A DNA stretch of 64,000 nt from Zygnema cylindricum (GCA_037447655.1 JBBHKE010001949.1:1-64000); one strand, 5' to 3'; shown: positions 35,374 to 47,140, numbered from the stretch's first letter. A program made the numbers and translations. The notes: generated by a model from the sequence alone, not told the origin.

Positions 35374-35922
35374 CACCGTCAATCGATGTTAGAGTAAAGG
35401 AATAAACGACGTTAAAAAAAAATGAGTGTTATCAACACTAATCGAGATTTTTTTTTTTTTAAATATGTATATATATACTTATTAATCCCTACCTGTAATT
35501 TGGGTTGTCCTGAATAATAAATACCTGCCCTTTTGATGTTTACAGTAATCTGTGTATTCTTACAAAATCTAACAATTCGTACGTCGTCGCGGTGTTCACA
35601 CGGTCGACGGACTAACATATGAGAATGTGATTTTTTCGACGAGTTTGCGTCTTTTTCTTCCAGCGCACATTCACATGTGTGCGCAATAATGTTAAGTGTC
35701 TTTTTATGCCTTTCTAATTCAAAAAATACCATTTCGTACTGAAATATCCTGTCCGTATGCCACACTACTTCCATCGCAATGTACTTCCATTATTTAAGTA
35801 ATTGAAAAAAAAACCTAATTAGAATAATGGAAAAAATAGAATTATGGATTGTATTCGGGGTTTATTTTTATGAAAAAAGGGCACCAAATTGGCGTTTTAT
35901 ACTCTAATAGCGATTGACGGTG
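35374..35922. mobile_element. TA-flanked MITE inside hAT (549 bp)
   Basis: The ends are CACCGTCAATCGATGTTAGA and CTCTAATAGCGATTGACGGTG, with TA borders. It sits in the hAT subterminal repeats at the position homologous to the MITE in the 9344 element. Confidence 0.8.
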
Positions 35923-36251
35923 TAGTACACTTTTCATTTCGCAAATCTTAGGCAACGCGACAAATCGTAATTATTGGCTTATTCATACGTCGTACATTAT
36001 TGCAAAGTGCTAATTACGCATTTTATATTGTGTTTCCACAAACATGTCATGTTATTATGTCAATGTCATGCGGCATGTAGTAATAATTGGTTAATAAATC
36101 AGTGAAAATCAAACCATTACGTCAATTTCCCACGACTAGTCTTGATTATTGGCGTGCTCACATGTGTCAAACAATAAGTCGATAAATTGAATTGCTATTT
36201 AAATTAGAGAAACTCGACCACAATTCAAACAAAACTTAGTCATACACTAAA

Positions 36252-37290
36252 ATGGAGAAAAACATCCTCGCTTCCCTTAAAACTACAATCCAAAATAAAC
36301 TATGAAAACAAAAAAATTGTGAAATTGCTCGGTATTACTTAGAGAAAGAAAGCAGGGCCACTACAAATTGTTGGAAAAAATTTGAGCATGTCTATGAAGT
36401 TAGAACATCAAACAAATACATGGTAAAGGGGGCAGGTTTTGTGGCTTGTACTACATGTTTCATAGTTTATCAATACAAGTCAGCAAACGGTACTTCAACA
36501 ATCAATACTCACACATGTTTAGATTCGCCCGACATGAATAATTCAAGAGGACTTCTTCGTAAGTTTCTTTCAAAAACGGAGGCGAAAACGAGTGACCGAA
36601 AAAAATTTGCGAAAATGGTGGCGTTGATGTGTTGTGAGGACCTTCGACCATTTTCGATAGTCGATGGTCCAAGTATGATTTATTTTAAATTATATTTAAG
36701 ATGGCTTGAGTGTAAATGTCATTATAACTTGTTTTATTCATAAATTCATAAATTTGAGTTTAGTTTGTCATGATGTTGTTTTTTATTTGTCTTTCCATAA
36801 AAAAAAATTCATTTCGGTAGAAACCTTATTTATTAATCATGGTTAGTAATTGTATGATATTTTCTTATTGTTATTTTTTTTTTCCCCAAGTTTTCAAGCA
36901 TTTTGTCAAGCATTGCTTGATGTTGGTGTTTCGTCCAACAAAAGTGTTGACATCGACCAACTACTCCCGTCCATCGATAGTGTAAAAAACTACATTATAT
37001 CTTTTGCGAAAGATATTCGGTTTGATCGTCCCAAAACTTAGAGAAAATATCAATAACAATATTTTTTTCGCATTCATGACCGATCTCTGGACCGAGACGA
37101 TTAAAAGAACCTCATTCATGTCAGTAACCGCTCATTTTATTGACAAAGAATTCAAACTTTATGCACGGACGCTTCAAGTCGATCACATTGCGGAAAATGT
37201 TTTGACGGCTTTCAAAAATTGTTTGACCAATTTTGAAATGTCTAATTTTGATCGCTGCGTTGTCGAGCTGTTTTTTTGCAAAGGGAGATG
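36252..37290 (+). pseudogene. hAT (Hermes-like) transposase, broken
   Basis: A frame from ATG 36252 reads through one TGA (36303). It gives CEIARYYLEK, a BED-type zinc finger region (CTTCFIVYQYKSANGTSTIN then THTC) and CCEDLRPFSIVDG, the conserved Hermes DNA-binding-domain motif. After an intron or insertion (about 36665-36890) it resumes FCQALLDVGVSSNKS and DIDQLLPS. A frameshift near 37035 then leads into FFAFMTDLWTETIKRTSFMS and TAHFIDKEFKLYARTLQ, matching the start of the catalytic domain of hAT transposases. The C-terminal dimerisation domain is absent. It is non-functional as it stands but identifies the family that mobilised the 9344 element. Confidence 0.8.
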
Positions 37291-37298
37291 TACCACTA

Positions 37299-37996
37299 CA
37301 CCACTTATTGTTATTAGTATTAAAAAGTCGCTACTACTTATAGCCAAAACTAACAAAATATAGTTAACAACATTATTTAAATACGTGGACTATAACCTGC
37401 CACGTCTCCTTGCATTAAATAGTATTATTAATAATAATTTTCCATTTACACTACACCGGGAATCGTAATTAGCGTTATTAACGCTAATTCCGTCACCACG
37501 AATTTTGACCCAAAAACCTTATAAAGTGTAAATAACTCTAAATTATTCTTTACATTATTCAAGGTACTCTTTGAATCACCGATAACAACACTACACCGCG
37601 AATCGCTTTTAGCGTACATGACGCTAATTGGGGTACCTCTTTTTTTAAGGCAAATTCTCAAATAGAATAAAGTACGCTAAATGTTTCTGAACGTTATTTG
37701 AGGTACCCCGCTCAATACGGCTCATAACTGTAATTTAGTGCCCTTTTAAATAGTGTGGTGTACGGACTGTTAGATTTGTACTATTCCGTACCTTTTTAAA
37801 TTTAAAAGTACATAAAATATAATAATATATAATTGCGTAAATATTTTATGGCATACGCAGATGTAAAAAAAACGCGACGGCGTACGATTTGAACAATTTC
37901 ATACATATACATGTTTTAGTGTGGACATATTATGTGCCGAAAATTTGTACAAAGCAGTTTACAGATTAGAGTACATGATAAATTAGTATCATGGTG
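37299..37996. mobile_element. Cluster of MITE fragments
   Basis: Three TA-preceded MITE starts lie close together: CACCACTTATTGTTATTAG (37299), CACCGGGAATCGTAATTAGC (37454, related to 20357-20869 reversed) and CACCGCGAATCGCTTTTAGC (37594, nested in the second). The last may end at TCATGGTG before TA at about 37996. Borders are approximate. Confidence 0.5.
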
Positions 37997-38846
37997 TACC
38001 CAAAAAAACCATAGTTGTTCAAATCGCGCGATTTTTTCCTTTTTTCCGATTGAAACGTATAATTGGTGACTTTTGAAAAAATCGTAAAAAAACTTCTACT
38101 GTAAACTGTAACTGGAAATTTACAGATACCTGTAAACTAATTACTGTAACTGTACATTTTTTTACGGATATGTACGGAATTAAACGGGAAATATGCGTCG
38201 TACTTATTGGTACTTTCTGTTAAGTGAACTGAACAGGAATACCAAGGAAGTTGTACGTTATATAATCGAAAATGTACGGGTACATTTTCGAAAAGAGACG
38301 TTGAACGTCACAATAATTTCGCGCGTTCAGTTTGAAATGTGTACGGGCGTCTTCTTCAATTTTTTTTGAAAGAAGTCGCAATGGAACATTGAAAACGAAA
38401 CCGCGAGAAAGCCATGTTTGTCTTCAGATAGGCTCGGACAGACAAAATTTAATAATAATTTACCTTCGTGGCATACGAACCCGGGTACGCCAAGTGCATA
38501 TTCTATCTTAAGGTTTACGACTGGGCTACCAGTTGGTGAAGAAGTTCCGATGACAGAATAGAGTGTGATAATTATATAAAGAGTTTATTGTTTTACCGCT
38601 CATTTAACGGGAAATCTTTCAAACTGCGTTATATGCAATAGTTTTTTGTTTTTTTATGTACGGAATAGTACGGAAGGAAATTCATTAACGATTTTTTGCG
38701 ATCTGATCAAAAGGTTCAAGGTGTTTGTTACGTATAATTCGTCACGTACGGTACGTTCGCACTAATCGCCGTGAACAACTATGGAAAAAACACAATTTAC
38801 CGTAAAGTACGCTAATTGTTTCATTACGCTATATTTTTTATTACGG

Positions 38847-39303
38847 GCGGACGAAACGTAAGATATGTAAAAGCGTACGAAAATGTCAGAATGGTTAGTG
38901 GATACCAACAGAAGCGTGAAACAATATCTTCCGTCAAAGATTTTCTTGCGGCTTCCGGTGGCCTCGCATCCTCCCTGGCGGAAGGCACATGTCATATGCG
39001 ACGTGTACCCATCTGGTCACGCGGTCGTCGTGGATATTTGTTCACTTTTCCACGAGGCACGACGGTATTCGTTCAGGCGCTGAGAATTGACCTACTCCGG
39101 GTCACTTGTTGCGAACTGAAAGTGTCAGACGACGGCGTATCCGATAATGCATCCGACGGTCCACGTTTACGCCCATAAACGTGGAGAATCAAATCCCTCA
39201 TTCAGTAGCCTTATTTTTTCTGACATTTTTTTTTCTTTGGTACGGCACTGTACGAAACAGTACGGCTTTCAGTAAACAACGTCATTTTTCCCCTAATGGA
39301 ACC
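38847..39303. repeat. Inverted copy of the 34142 element's left part
   Basis: This matches 34142-34599 in reverse orientation at high identity over about 457 bp, ending in CCTAATGGAAC. Flanking sequences differ. The two copies enclose 4.25 kb that includes the hAT. The open frames here on both strands are shared with the other copy but have no recognisable domain. Confidence 0.75.
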
Positions 39304-41150
39304 TTACCCTTAGACGTGATGTTTCGCCATTGGATACCATCCTCGCGAGATCGTTATTTTATTACTGTGGGGTAGGTCGAAATTGGAACGAAATGCGTAC
39401 GGATGAATAAGGTGAGGAACTTTTTCTCGATCCGGAATGGCTCCAACTCCTTCGGAACAATGCATAGGTAAGTAAGTTTTGCCGGATTTTTAAAGCGAAA
39501 ATCAATCAGCTGGCATAGAGACGCATAAAAATAGGGGAAACGGTGAGAAATAAGGCACAATTCGGATTAATGGAAAATACTAGTGTTGTGTATCGATGGC
39601 CCCTTGACGATATCCAATATGTACCTAATTATGGGTATACAATAACCGATATATCGCCTCAATATATAGAGAAGCTGAAATGTATCAAAGTGACGTTAGA
39701 TTTCATTATCCGTCAAAGCACGGTGGTGATTGATGGCCACTGACTAAACCCCGTGCCACCCGGCACATATGGATGATATTAGTAGTTTTGATCTTTATTT
39801 GGGCATGGTCTCAGTCTTCAGTTTCAAGGGTAGTTTGTAGTGATTCAACTGTTTGTTTTAATGTTGTACTTGATTTATTTCTTTTTTGTTAGGGCTTGAA
39901 ACCAACTTTGTTGTGTTTTTAGTCCTTCCGGATTCCAGTTTTTTACCTTTGTTGGTCAGAAATTCTTTTTAGTGACAATCATGTTTTGTATTTTGATGGT
40001 CTTACCATCGGTTTTTGGAATAAAATGTTATCTTTCCACTGACACACTCTATCATATCAATCACTTTGTCCGACTATTGTCCCTTACTGCAATTCATTGC
40101 ATCACTTGTTTTAACATTTATATTTTATAAAGGCAAGAGGGTTGTAATAGGATTTCCTACCTCTAAAAAAATCCCATTAGTACAACCAACTTCGACCACA
40201 CATTCCATACATTGGAAAATTACACATTCACATTGGACATCACACACATAAGGATAAACTTTAAATTAGAAGAAGCTTTTGTCCACAAAACATTAGCTTC
40301 GTCTCTTCCCCTAGTGGCTTAACCCTTCTTTTAAAGTATTTTCTATTGCATTCCACTCTTAAATATTATATCTCTTAAATATTATATCTCTTAACTACTA
40401 AAACACTACTTAGTTTGTAAGAGATTCAGTGCAAAAATATCATTACTCCAATTTGGTATTATTCGCTCAGGACCAAGATTAGTCAGATTTCCACAAACTT
40501 TTCCAAAGGAAAAAAAATGTTAACACTTCTCTTAGACTTCACTATTTATCCATCATCGACCTAGACTCGCCATGCCAGAGTCAACGCTCCGTTGAATAGG
40601 TTTTACTTGGGCCAATCATTGATCAACTAGGACTCAGACTAACCAATGCAAAAGCGTTCGAATTCTCTTGCTAACTACGTAGGATTTACTAACCAATCAA
40701 ACGCTATATTTCACTACGTAACATTTACGTACAAAAGTGCGCGCCAATCGAAACGCGACTTCGCACGAACGCGCTTCGCAAATTTCACACGCAAAACTAA
40801 CTACAAAATTACATAAAGTGAAAGTGACGTTTCATAATAAAAATTGTACGAAACGAACCATCGTGCGTACCAAAACGTGCACCTAAAATTCCGCCGCTAG
40901 TTTGACCCTTAGCCCGTTACAACGAACACCCACTCGTTATTTTGACCTTACGCTGTCGCCTAATTACACCAATTGCTATATATTTTAAAATACAACTTTA
41001 AATCGTGCGATTCTTTCGTTAACGTCTACCAAATGCATAACTCTATATTCGTAACATTTAAATACCTATTTACGAACAAGTTCGATCCACTGTTACTGTT
41101 ACATCATCCCATCCTTATATTTAATTAACCTTAGTTAAAACACATTTTAT
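39304..41150. other. Intergenic, no gene recognised
   Basis: AT-rich DNA without supported coding sequence. A frame at 39543-39743 has no domain I recognise. A short direct duplication of CTTAAATATTATATCT occurs near 40360-40390. Confidence 0.5.
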
Positions 41151-41159
41151 TCTCAAGAC

Positions 41160-42424
41160 GGGACTTCTATATTATTATCCCTCCAATTCCTTTGTAGAAA
41201 CTTAGATTTTTTATCTTCTAAAGTTAACTCATTTTTTGGTCTTCCTAGATAATGCATTTGCTAGAATATATTATTGCCGGCCTTAAACCGTTGACCAACC
41301 CAATCTATTACCCATCTGTGGACCTCACGTTCTATAATTATTGAGGGATCCTATTCCAGTTCTCCTTCAATTAGTCGAAGATTTGTTGGTTTCAATTGAC
41401 TAATGTGTATCACCGGATGAATTTTTGTTGAAGGCAGAAAGTTGAATTCAGCAGCAAGTGATGATATCATCTCGATTATTGTAAATAGTCCGATATACTT
41501 AAGAGCAAATTTCCTCGAACAATCCGATTATCCTTTGATCTTGCACCTATTATGAGTTGTTGAAAGCCTAACATTGTCACATGTGCTTACCACGCAATCA
41601 GCGCGTTTGCGGTTAGCATTTAATTCTTGCATTTTTTTTGCCTTCACTAACGCATCCCGGAGTGTTTTCCAAACTGTTTGAATGTATTCGCAAAACTCCG
41701 TTCTAGAAGCCCTAATCTCTTGAGTAACCCGTATTATTTAGTCTAATGCTTCTCTCGGTTGGTATCCGTCTGCAACTTCAAACGGTAAGAATCTTCTACT
41801 GGCATGTTAAAATAAATTGTATGCAAATTCCATTAATGGCAGTTTATATTCCCATGTGTATTGTGTTGATTTCCGTGAAATCTGGGATTCGGTATGTCCC
41901 ATACTATGGAAAAGTGAGCCTGCTAGGGCTCCAACCTTGAACCTCTGACTTGAGCTATTAACGTACTAACCATGTGCCACCAGCTCGATGTAAAGCCTGG
42001 TGGGTCCGTACCAATTTATTTTAGGTGGCTTCGAGTGTGACGTATCACATTCTACATTGTAGTGAACTGGCATTCACATGCCAATCCAATCCAATATTCT
42101 AGATTCCACTGCAAATAGTCGTAAGCATTTCCTCCACTGTACAGTTTATATTTTCTGTCTGTCCATCTGTCTGAGGATGATAATAGGTACTCATTTTTAA
42201 TCCAGTGCCTAAATTTTGCTGCTATTCTTTACAAAATGCAGACGTAATTTTGAATCTATATCACTGACTATAGAAAAAGGAAATCCATGATGTGTAACCA
42301 CGTTGTCAAAATATAACTTTGCGATATCTACAACTGAATGAGTAGTTATGCAAGGGATAAATATTGCCATTTTATTAAACCTATAGACTACGACCATGAT
42401 ATTGCCATTTCTTCTAGATGTAGC
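41160..42424 (-). pseudogene. Ty3/gypsy integrase to chromodomain-like region, degenerate
   Basis: On the minus strand, descending from 42424: IMVVVYRFNKMAIFIPC, YFDNVVTHHGFPFSIVSDID and YYHPQTDGQTENIN are the conserved Ty3/gypsy integrase core. After an interruption come LPLMEFAYN, a GPY-like KYIGLFTI region, HPVIHISQLK, and a tail (REVHRWVIDWVGQRFKAGN) like a chromodomain-type end. Stops and frameshifts are frequent. The 5' part is cut off at 42425 by a copia LTR. Confidence 0.75.
41862..42098 (-). mobile_element. Possible tRNA-derived SINE in the gypsy integrase
   Basis: About 235 bp interrupt the integrase between the TDGQTE block and the LPLMEFAYN block. Read on the minus strand the insert contains GGCACATGGTTAGTACG (A-box-like) and GAGGTTCAAGGTTGGAGCC (B-box-like) about 30 bp apart, as in tRNA-derived SINEs. 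The borders are approximate and no target duplication was confirmed. Confidence 0.4.
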
Positions 42425-43075
42425 TGTTGAATTATTAGATTTATAAAGCATTTTATAGGTCTGAATAGCTTAAGTGAAAATAGAAAAGAAAAGCGCAGGC
42501 AGTTTGCCTCCTCCTCTTCCCTCTATCCCCACATACTTGTTGCAGTCAGTGAAGAAAAGAGAGGGTGGTGGAGCCATGGCAACCTTAGATCCTTGGGCAG
42601 GTCAGAAGAAGTGACATAAGTCATTTCTAACAAAATTGTTAAGTCTGGCAGGACTCGAACCTCTGACCGTCAGAGCGAGGGATAGCTGTCAGCCTTAGCT
42701 GGTCTGTCGTTGAAGTCCGTTAGTGTACACGGGTTATGATTAGTATTTAATTATGTTAGAATTCACTAATCCGATTAACGGAATTACGGATAAGTAACAT
42801 AGAAACAAAATGAAATATAGTGCCAAAGTGAAACCGCACTAAACAAATTTACCTGACATTAATTTTCAACGGCTAACATTTAAAGCTGATTCGGATTTGA
42901 CGACATGCATCATCGCCGAGATCGGGGAATGGTCGCTTTGACATGACATGGAGCCACGTGGCAAGATAACATTGGGTGGCAAGAATCCCGGAGAGCATGA
43001 GGGGGAGTTCGGGGGAGAAAAGCGTCCACTTAATGGCCGAGTCGTACACTGACAGTACAGAAAGTACACTGGCCG
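42425..43075 (+). mobile_element. Copia LTR (type B), plus orientation, 3' part missing
   Basis: It begins TGTTGAATTATTAGATTTAT and is homologous to the minus-strand LTR at 53202-52540 (TGTTGAATAATTAGATTTAT). It ends near GTACAGAAAGTACAC, the point corresponding to about base 650 of the 1.05-kb type A LTR, and is joined to oppositely oriented copia coding sequence. An antisense tRNA-like module lies at about 42640-42722. Confidence 0.65.
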
Positions 43076-43079
43076 AAAT

Positions 43080-45690
43080 AGATGGCTCCTTTGGAATCTT
43101 CTGAACAGTTTCTACTTCTCCCTTATCCTTTGCTTGCGTGTCGATTTCCACCACGTCCTCCGCTTCTGTTGAAGTTTATACTAAGGGTTCCACATTTTGG
43201 TCCTTCTCGATCTGATCTGTACCTGCAAGATCATCATTTTTTTGAAATCTTGGATAGTTACGAAGCTCAAAGTCATCTATTTTTTGACTCAAATCTAATT
43301 TTGACTGTCTTTGTTTGCTTAAAGGGATTTATATATTTTGCTTCATCCATAACCACTAGATGCTTCACTAGGATTATATCTTCTCTCTTGAGATCATAGA
43401 CTCTATATCCTTTTACATCTTCATCATATCCCAGTAGATATCCTGGTTTTCCTTTTGGATCCAACTTCCAGTTTGACTGAACTGTGTCTAAACTGAGCAT
43501 TTGACTACCGAAAACCTTTAAGAGTGAAATATCTGGTTTTCGGCCGGTCCATCTCTTTTAGGGTGTTTGGCCTTTTACTGCCAAAGTAAGAACTCTATTT
43601 TTGATATAATTTGCATATTTCATTGCTTTGGCCCAAAACTTCTTTCCTATCTTTTTATCTGACAGCATACTCCTAGCACTATCACTCAGTGTTCTATTTA
43701 CTCTTTCAACTACACCATTCTCCTCAGGATTTTCAAGAACTGTCTTTTGGTGTTGGACTCCATCTTCTCTCAGAAAATCCTTAAACTGGTTAGAGGTATA
43801 CTCTCCACCATTGTCACTCCGTACTCTCTTGATTGAGGTTTCATGGAGTTTTTCACTCCATGCTTTATATTGCCTAAAACATTCTCGAGCCTCTGACTTA
43901 TTTTTCAAAAAATACACCCTGGAATACCAAGATCATTCATCAGTGATAATCATCATAAATCTCTTCCTCCCAGGTGGGGGCATTTTGGCCGGCCCCCAAA
44001 TATCTGTGTGTACTAAATGTAGAATCTTTTATCATTTATAAATGGTAGTTTTTGGGAAGGGTAACCTTTGTGCTTTACCTTGAGCACATCCACTAAAATC
44101 ACTTAGATTCTCACTCTCACCGAACTGAATCCCTTCCACTACCCCCATCTTTTTCATCTCTTTTAACTTTTCTAGATTCACATGCCCAAGCCTCTTATGC
44201 CACAACATTATTTAATGAACATCAGCATAATAAAGTTTCTTCTTTTCATTGCTTAAAATCAGCCTAAACATCCTTTAGTTACCTTTTTCAGCACTGAAAT
44301 AAACTTCCTCCTCAAAACTAGTAGTAAAAACTCCTTTCGTAGTACTTATATCAAAACCTTTATCATCTAATACAGACGTGGCGATGAGGTTTTTTTTCAG
44401 CTTTGGAATAAACAATACATCGGAGAATGTAACTATGGATGTCTTTCCTTCTACTTACACTTTCAGATCACCAATCCTACAAGAGTAATAGTGACTATCC
44501 TGCTATCCTCGTACTCTATCTCTACGGTGGGAATCTTTGTTATTTAGTGAACCTGTGTTTATCCTTACACATGTGCATAGAGGCACTTCAAACTACAATC
44601 TAGCCTGCTTCACCATTCAATCCACCGAAAGCATATTTTTGCTTTCATGGAATTTCGACCTCGTTTTTCGCTTCCAACTCCTCATCCAATAAGAGATCAT
44701 CGTCCTTGTCCTCAGATTCTGCCTCATATACTTATGTCACAAGGGCCTTTTTCATTCCTCTCGGGAGTCCACCGATCTGCCCCTGCTTTAACCGCAACTT
44801 GGTTAACTTAGTGCACTCCACCATATAGTGCCATTGTTTATTACAAAAGTGGCACTAACCCTTGGGAGTCTTTGGTCTAAACTCGTCCGTCTGATTTTTT
44901 TCTGCCCCCCCTACTATAATTTCCGACCAGATTCCTAGAATCATTGTTCCTCCAATCAGTCGAAGCTACCAAGGCTTGCCCACACTTTCCTCCCCTTCGG
45001 ATCTCAATCGTATTATCCCGAACGAGAAACATCCCTACCACTGAATTCCATATCCACCTTGAGTCTGACAAGTCTTGCACATAGTTTACTATGTTCTCGA
45101 ACTCATCTGGTAACTTCATGAGCAAGCAGTTAACCTTAAACTTTTCAATTTCAACCTGTACAGCACTCTCTAGCTCCATGAAAAGTGTTGCGAGTTCATT
45201 ACAAAAATCCAACATCTTCCCCCCCCTTATATACATATGCCTCTATTTTCTGATCAGCCAACTGTTGTTAATGAATCATACCACTTCAGTACATCTCTAT
45301 GAGAGCCATCCAAAGATCGGATGCCTTCTCTACGTTGAAATTAGGATATGTAAGCCCTTGAGTAAGATGGCAGAGGATGAAGTGCTTTGACGTCATATTG
45401 TTGTAGTCCCAAGTATCGGTATCATTCTCCTCGTTCATCGGAATAGGTGACATGAATGTCGAACAGGTTGCTATTGGTGTGACTATCTCCTTCTCCTTTC
45501 CTTTGTCCACTACCTCCCCTTCCTTTGTCTCCTCCGTTGGAGATGGATATGCATCTCTGGTTAATCTGCTTCCTGTAAACCCTAAAGGGATCCCAAGACT
45601 GGATGGATGCCTCACCGGTCGACTCACTATTCCCCAAAATCTTTTCTCACATAGAGCTTCTGTCATCATACTTTCCTAGTATATGAAGCC
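43080..45690 (-). pseudogene. Ty1/copia element 1, gag to integrase, degenerate
   Basis: On the minus strand, in order: gag (45669-44877; CEKRFWGIV, SDLWMALIEMY, LLMKLPDEFENIVN), a badly decayed zinc knuckle and protease (about 44850-44300), integrase core (43917-43558; SDNGGEYTSNQF, NGVVERVNRT) and its C-terminal part (43500-43273; GKPGYLLGYDEDVKGYRVYD). Sequence ends at the KEPS linker before reverse transcriptase, where it joins an LTR in the opposite orientation. Several frameshifts are present. Confidence 0.85.
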
Positions 45691-45806
45691 ATTTCCATTG
45701 AAGATGGGTGCAATTCTGTGTCCCCCATTGGACTACATACTTTCCCAGTATATGAAGCCAGTTCCATTGAAGATAGGTGCAATTTTGTGTCCCCCATTGG
45801 ACTACA
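45669..45806. repeat. 69-bp tandem duplication at the start of element 1 gag
   Basis: Two units starting ATACTTTCC(T/C)AGTATATGA and ending CCCCCATTGGACTAC lie head to tail over the gag N-terminus. They differ at a few bases. Confidence 0.85.
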
Positions 45807-46107
45807 GAATTCAAAAAGCCTCTAAATAGTATTTGGCTAACCCTTTTTCAGCTAGGATCACACATACCGAAGCTGGCAAATTAACAATCTGACTGCACCC
45901 TTGTGCATTTTGGACTCCTCTGAGTCCGAAGCAAAAGTAATAACTGAAAACGCCCAACCAAGCGATTAGATTTCAAGTGGCAAAGATGCCAAAATATATA
46001 CAAGCTCAGTGGGAGAGAGGCGACTACCTCCTAAATCTCCTAAGTCCTAAACCCCTATCTACTGATGTATGAACCAATAATAGAACTGTAAAGTACAGAA
46101 AGGTAGG
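45807..46107 (-). mobile_element. LTR/leader remnant of copia element 1
   Basis: Read on the minus strand it resembles the distal part of the type A LTR (CATCAGTAGATAGGG, CTCTCTCCCACTGAGCTTGT, GACTCAGAGGAGTCC) followed by leader sequence. It is cut at about 46108 by the 5' LTR of element 2. Confidence 0.5.
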
Positions 46108-46108
46108 T

Positions 46109-47125
46109 CTAAATAGAAATATAGAAAGAAGCCGAGGCAGTCTACCTCTAACTTCTCTCTCCAAACTCTCAAACTTGTCGCAGTCACTGAGAAATTGGAG
46201 AGGGAGCTAGAGCCATGGCTACCTAGGCTAACCAGAAGTTTACGCGATTATATATTAGTTAGGGGTTTTATTGCTAAAAAGATAGTGCCAGCTACAGGAT
46301 TGGATCCTTGTACCTACCGGCCGCCAGGCCGACGGTAGACGGTAGCCTTAGCCGTTAAGTCTTCATCGGATGTTACGCAATATAGGGTACGATATTTATT
46401 TAAATGTTATTAAGTAAGAAAATTCATTTAAATATAACTAATTACGGGAGACATAGATCCATAATTATAAAAGTACGGATAGCGGTACGGATAAAAAACC
46501 AATACCGCGCATTTGTTTCTTTATAGAAAAGAATATCGCACATGCATTTATTACGGCTACGATTAAATATGAATTTAATCGGGCGGCCGGAATTAACGCC
46601 GAGATCGCGGAAAAGGATTTCGGCGGTTTATGGACATCGCCACATCGGACGACACGTGGCGGAATAACATTGGATAGCGACATCTCCGAGGATTACGGGA
46701 ACAAATGCGGACATACCACGTGTCGACATTTAGGCCATGTCGTAGGATGTTCGTACAGAAAGTACACCGGCAATTGTACTTTTGTGTACGGAGCTGCATT
46801 CTGATTGGCTCCGTACATCAGTAGATAGAATCTGTGAGAGAGATAGGACTTAGAAAAATTAGGAGATAGGACCCTCTCTCCCAGAGAGCTTCTATACAAA
46901 AGGTCAACTTTGACCCTCCATAACTTACTGCTCAAAGGAGCAAATTCACAGATTTTTTTTGCTATCGACTCAGGGGAGTGTTGTCTTCCCAGAGGTGAGG
47001 TGGGTCAGAGTTTTGGTCTGCCAGGGTGGCAGTTATTTTTGCTGAAACACAAAGGGGTCACGGTTATCCTAGAGGCTTTCTGGAAGCTGTCCACTCTGAG
47101 GACTTATGGAGGTCTTAGAGTTTCA
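46109..47125 (+). mobile_element. 5' LTR (type A) of copia element 2, first ~35 bp missing
   Basis: It is nearly identical to 51515-52534 from GGTCTAAATAGAAATATAG to GAGTTTCA. The first bases present in the 3' LTR (TGTAGAAATTAATGATCC) are absent here, replaced by element 1 sequence, so the left end and its target duplication are lost. Confidence 0.85.
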
Positions 47126-47140
47126 CGTTATGGGCCCACC
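47126..47140 (+). promoter_or_regulatory. Primer-binding site matching the initiator tRNA-Met anticodon arm
   Basis: CGTTATGGGCCCACC follows the LTR directly. GTTATGGGCCCACC is the complement of GGUGGGCCCAUAAC, the anticodon arm of plant initiator tRNA-Met. Drosophila copia is known to prime from an internal cleavage at this same arm, and its PBS contains GGTTATGGGCCCA. The gag ATG (47130) lies inside this site. Confidence 0.75.

Larger units (their letters stand above)
35026..37298 (+). mobile_element. hAT transposon, 5' part with transposase, 3' end missing
   Basis: It begins CAGAGGTCGCAAACGGTCAA directly after the candidate target half CGTTGTTG (35018-35025). Its first 340 bp match the end of the non-autonomous hAT at 11150 in reverse. 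A MITE sits at 35374-35922. A broken transposase follows from 36252. Homology stops near 37290, where MITE-type sequence begins (TA then CACCACTTATTG), so the right end is lost or displaced. Confidence 0.8.

Noticed and set aside
38762-39178. Frames shared by the inverted repeats at 34.4 and 38.9 kb
   Set aside because: They are shared because the repeats are copies of a short transposon; the frames run on both strands and have no domain.
37280-39310. Right end and second target duplication of the hAT starting at 35026
   Set aside because: I looked for GACCTCTG followed by CGTTGTTG and did not find it; the end appears lost.
39543-39743. 66-residue open frame
   Set aside because: No recognisable domain, splice context or repeat copy; cannot be supported as a gene.
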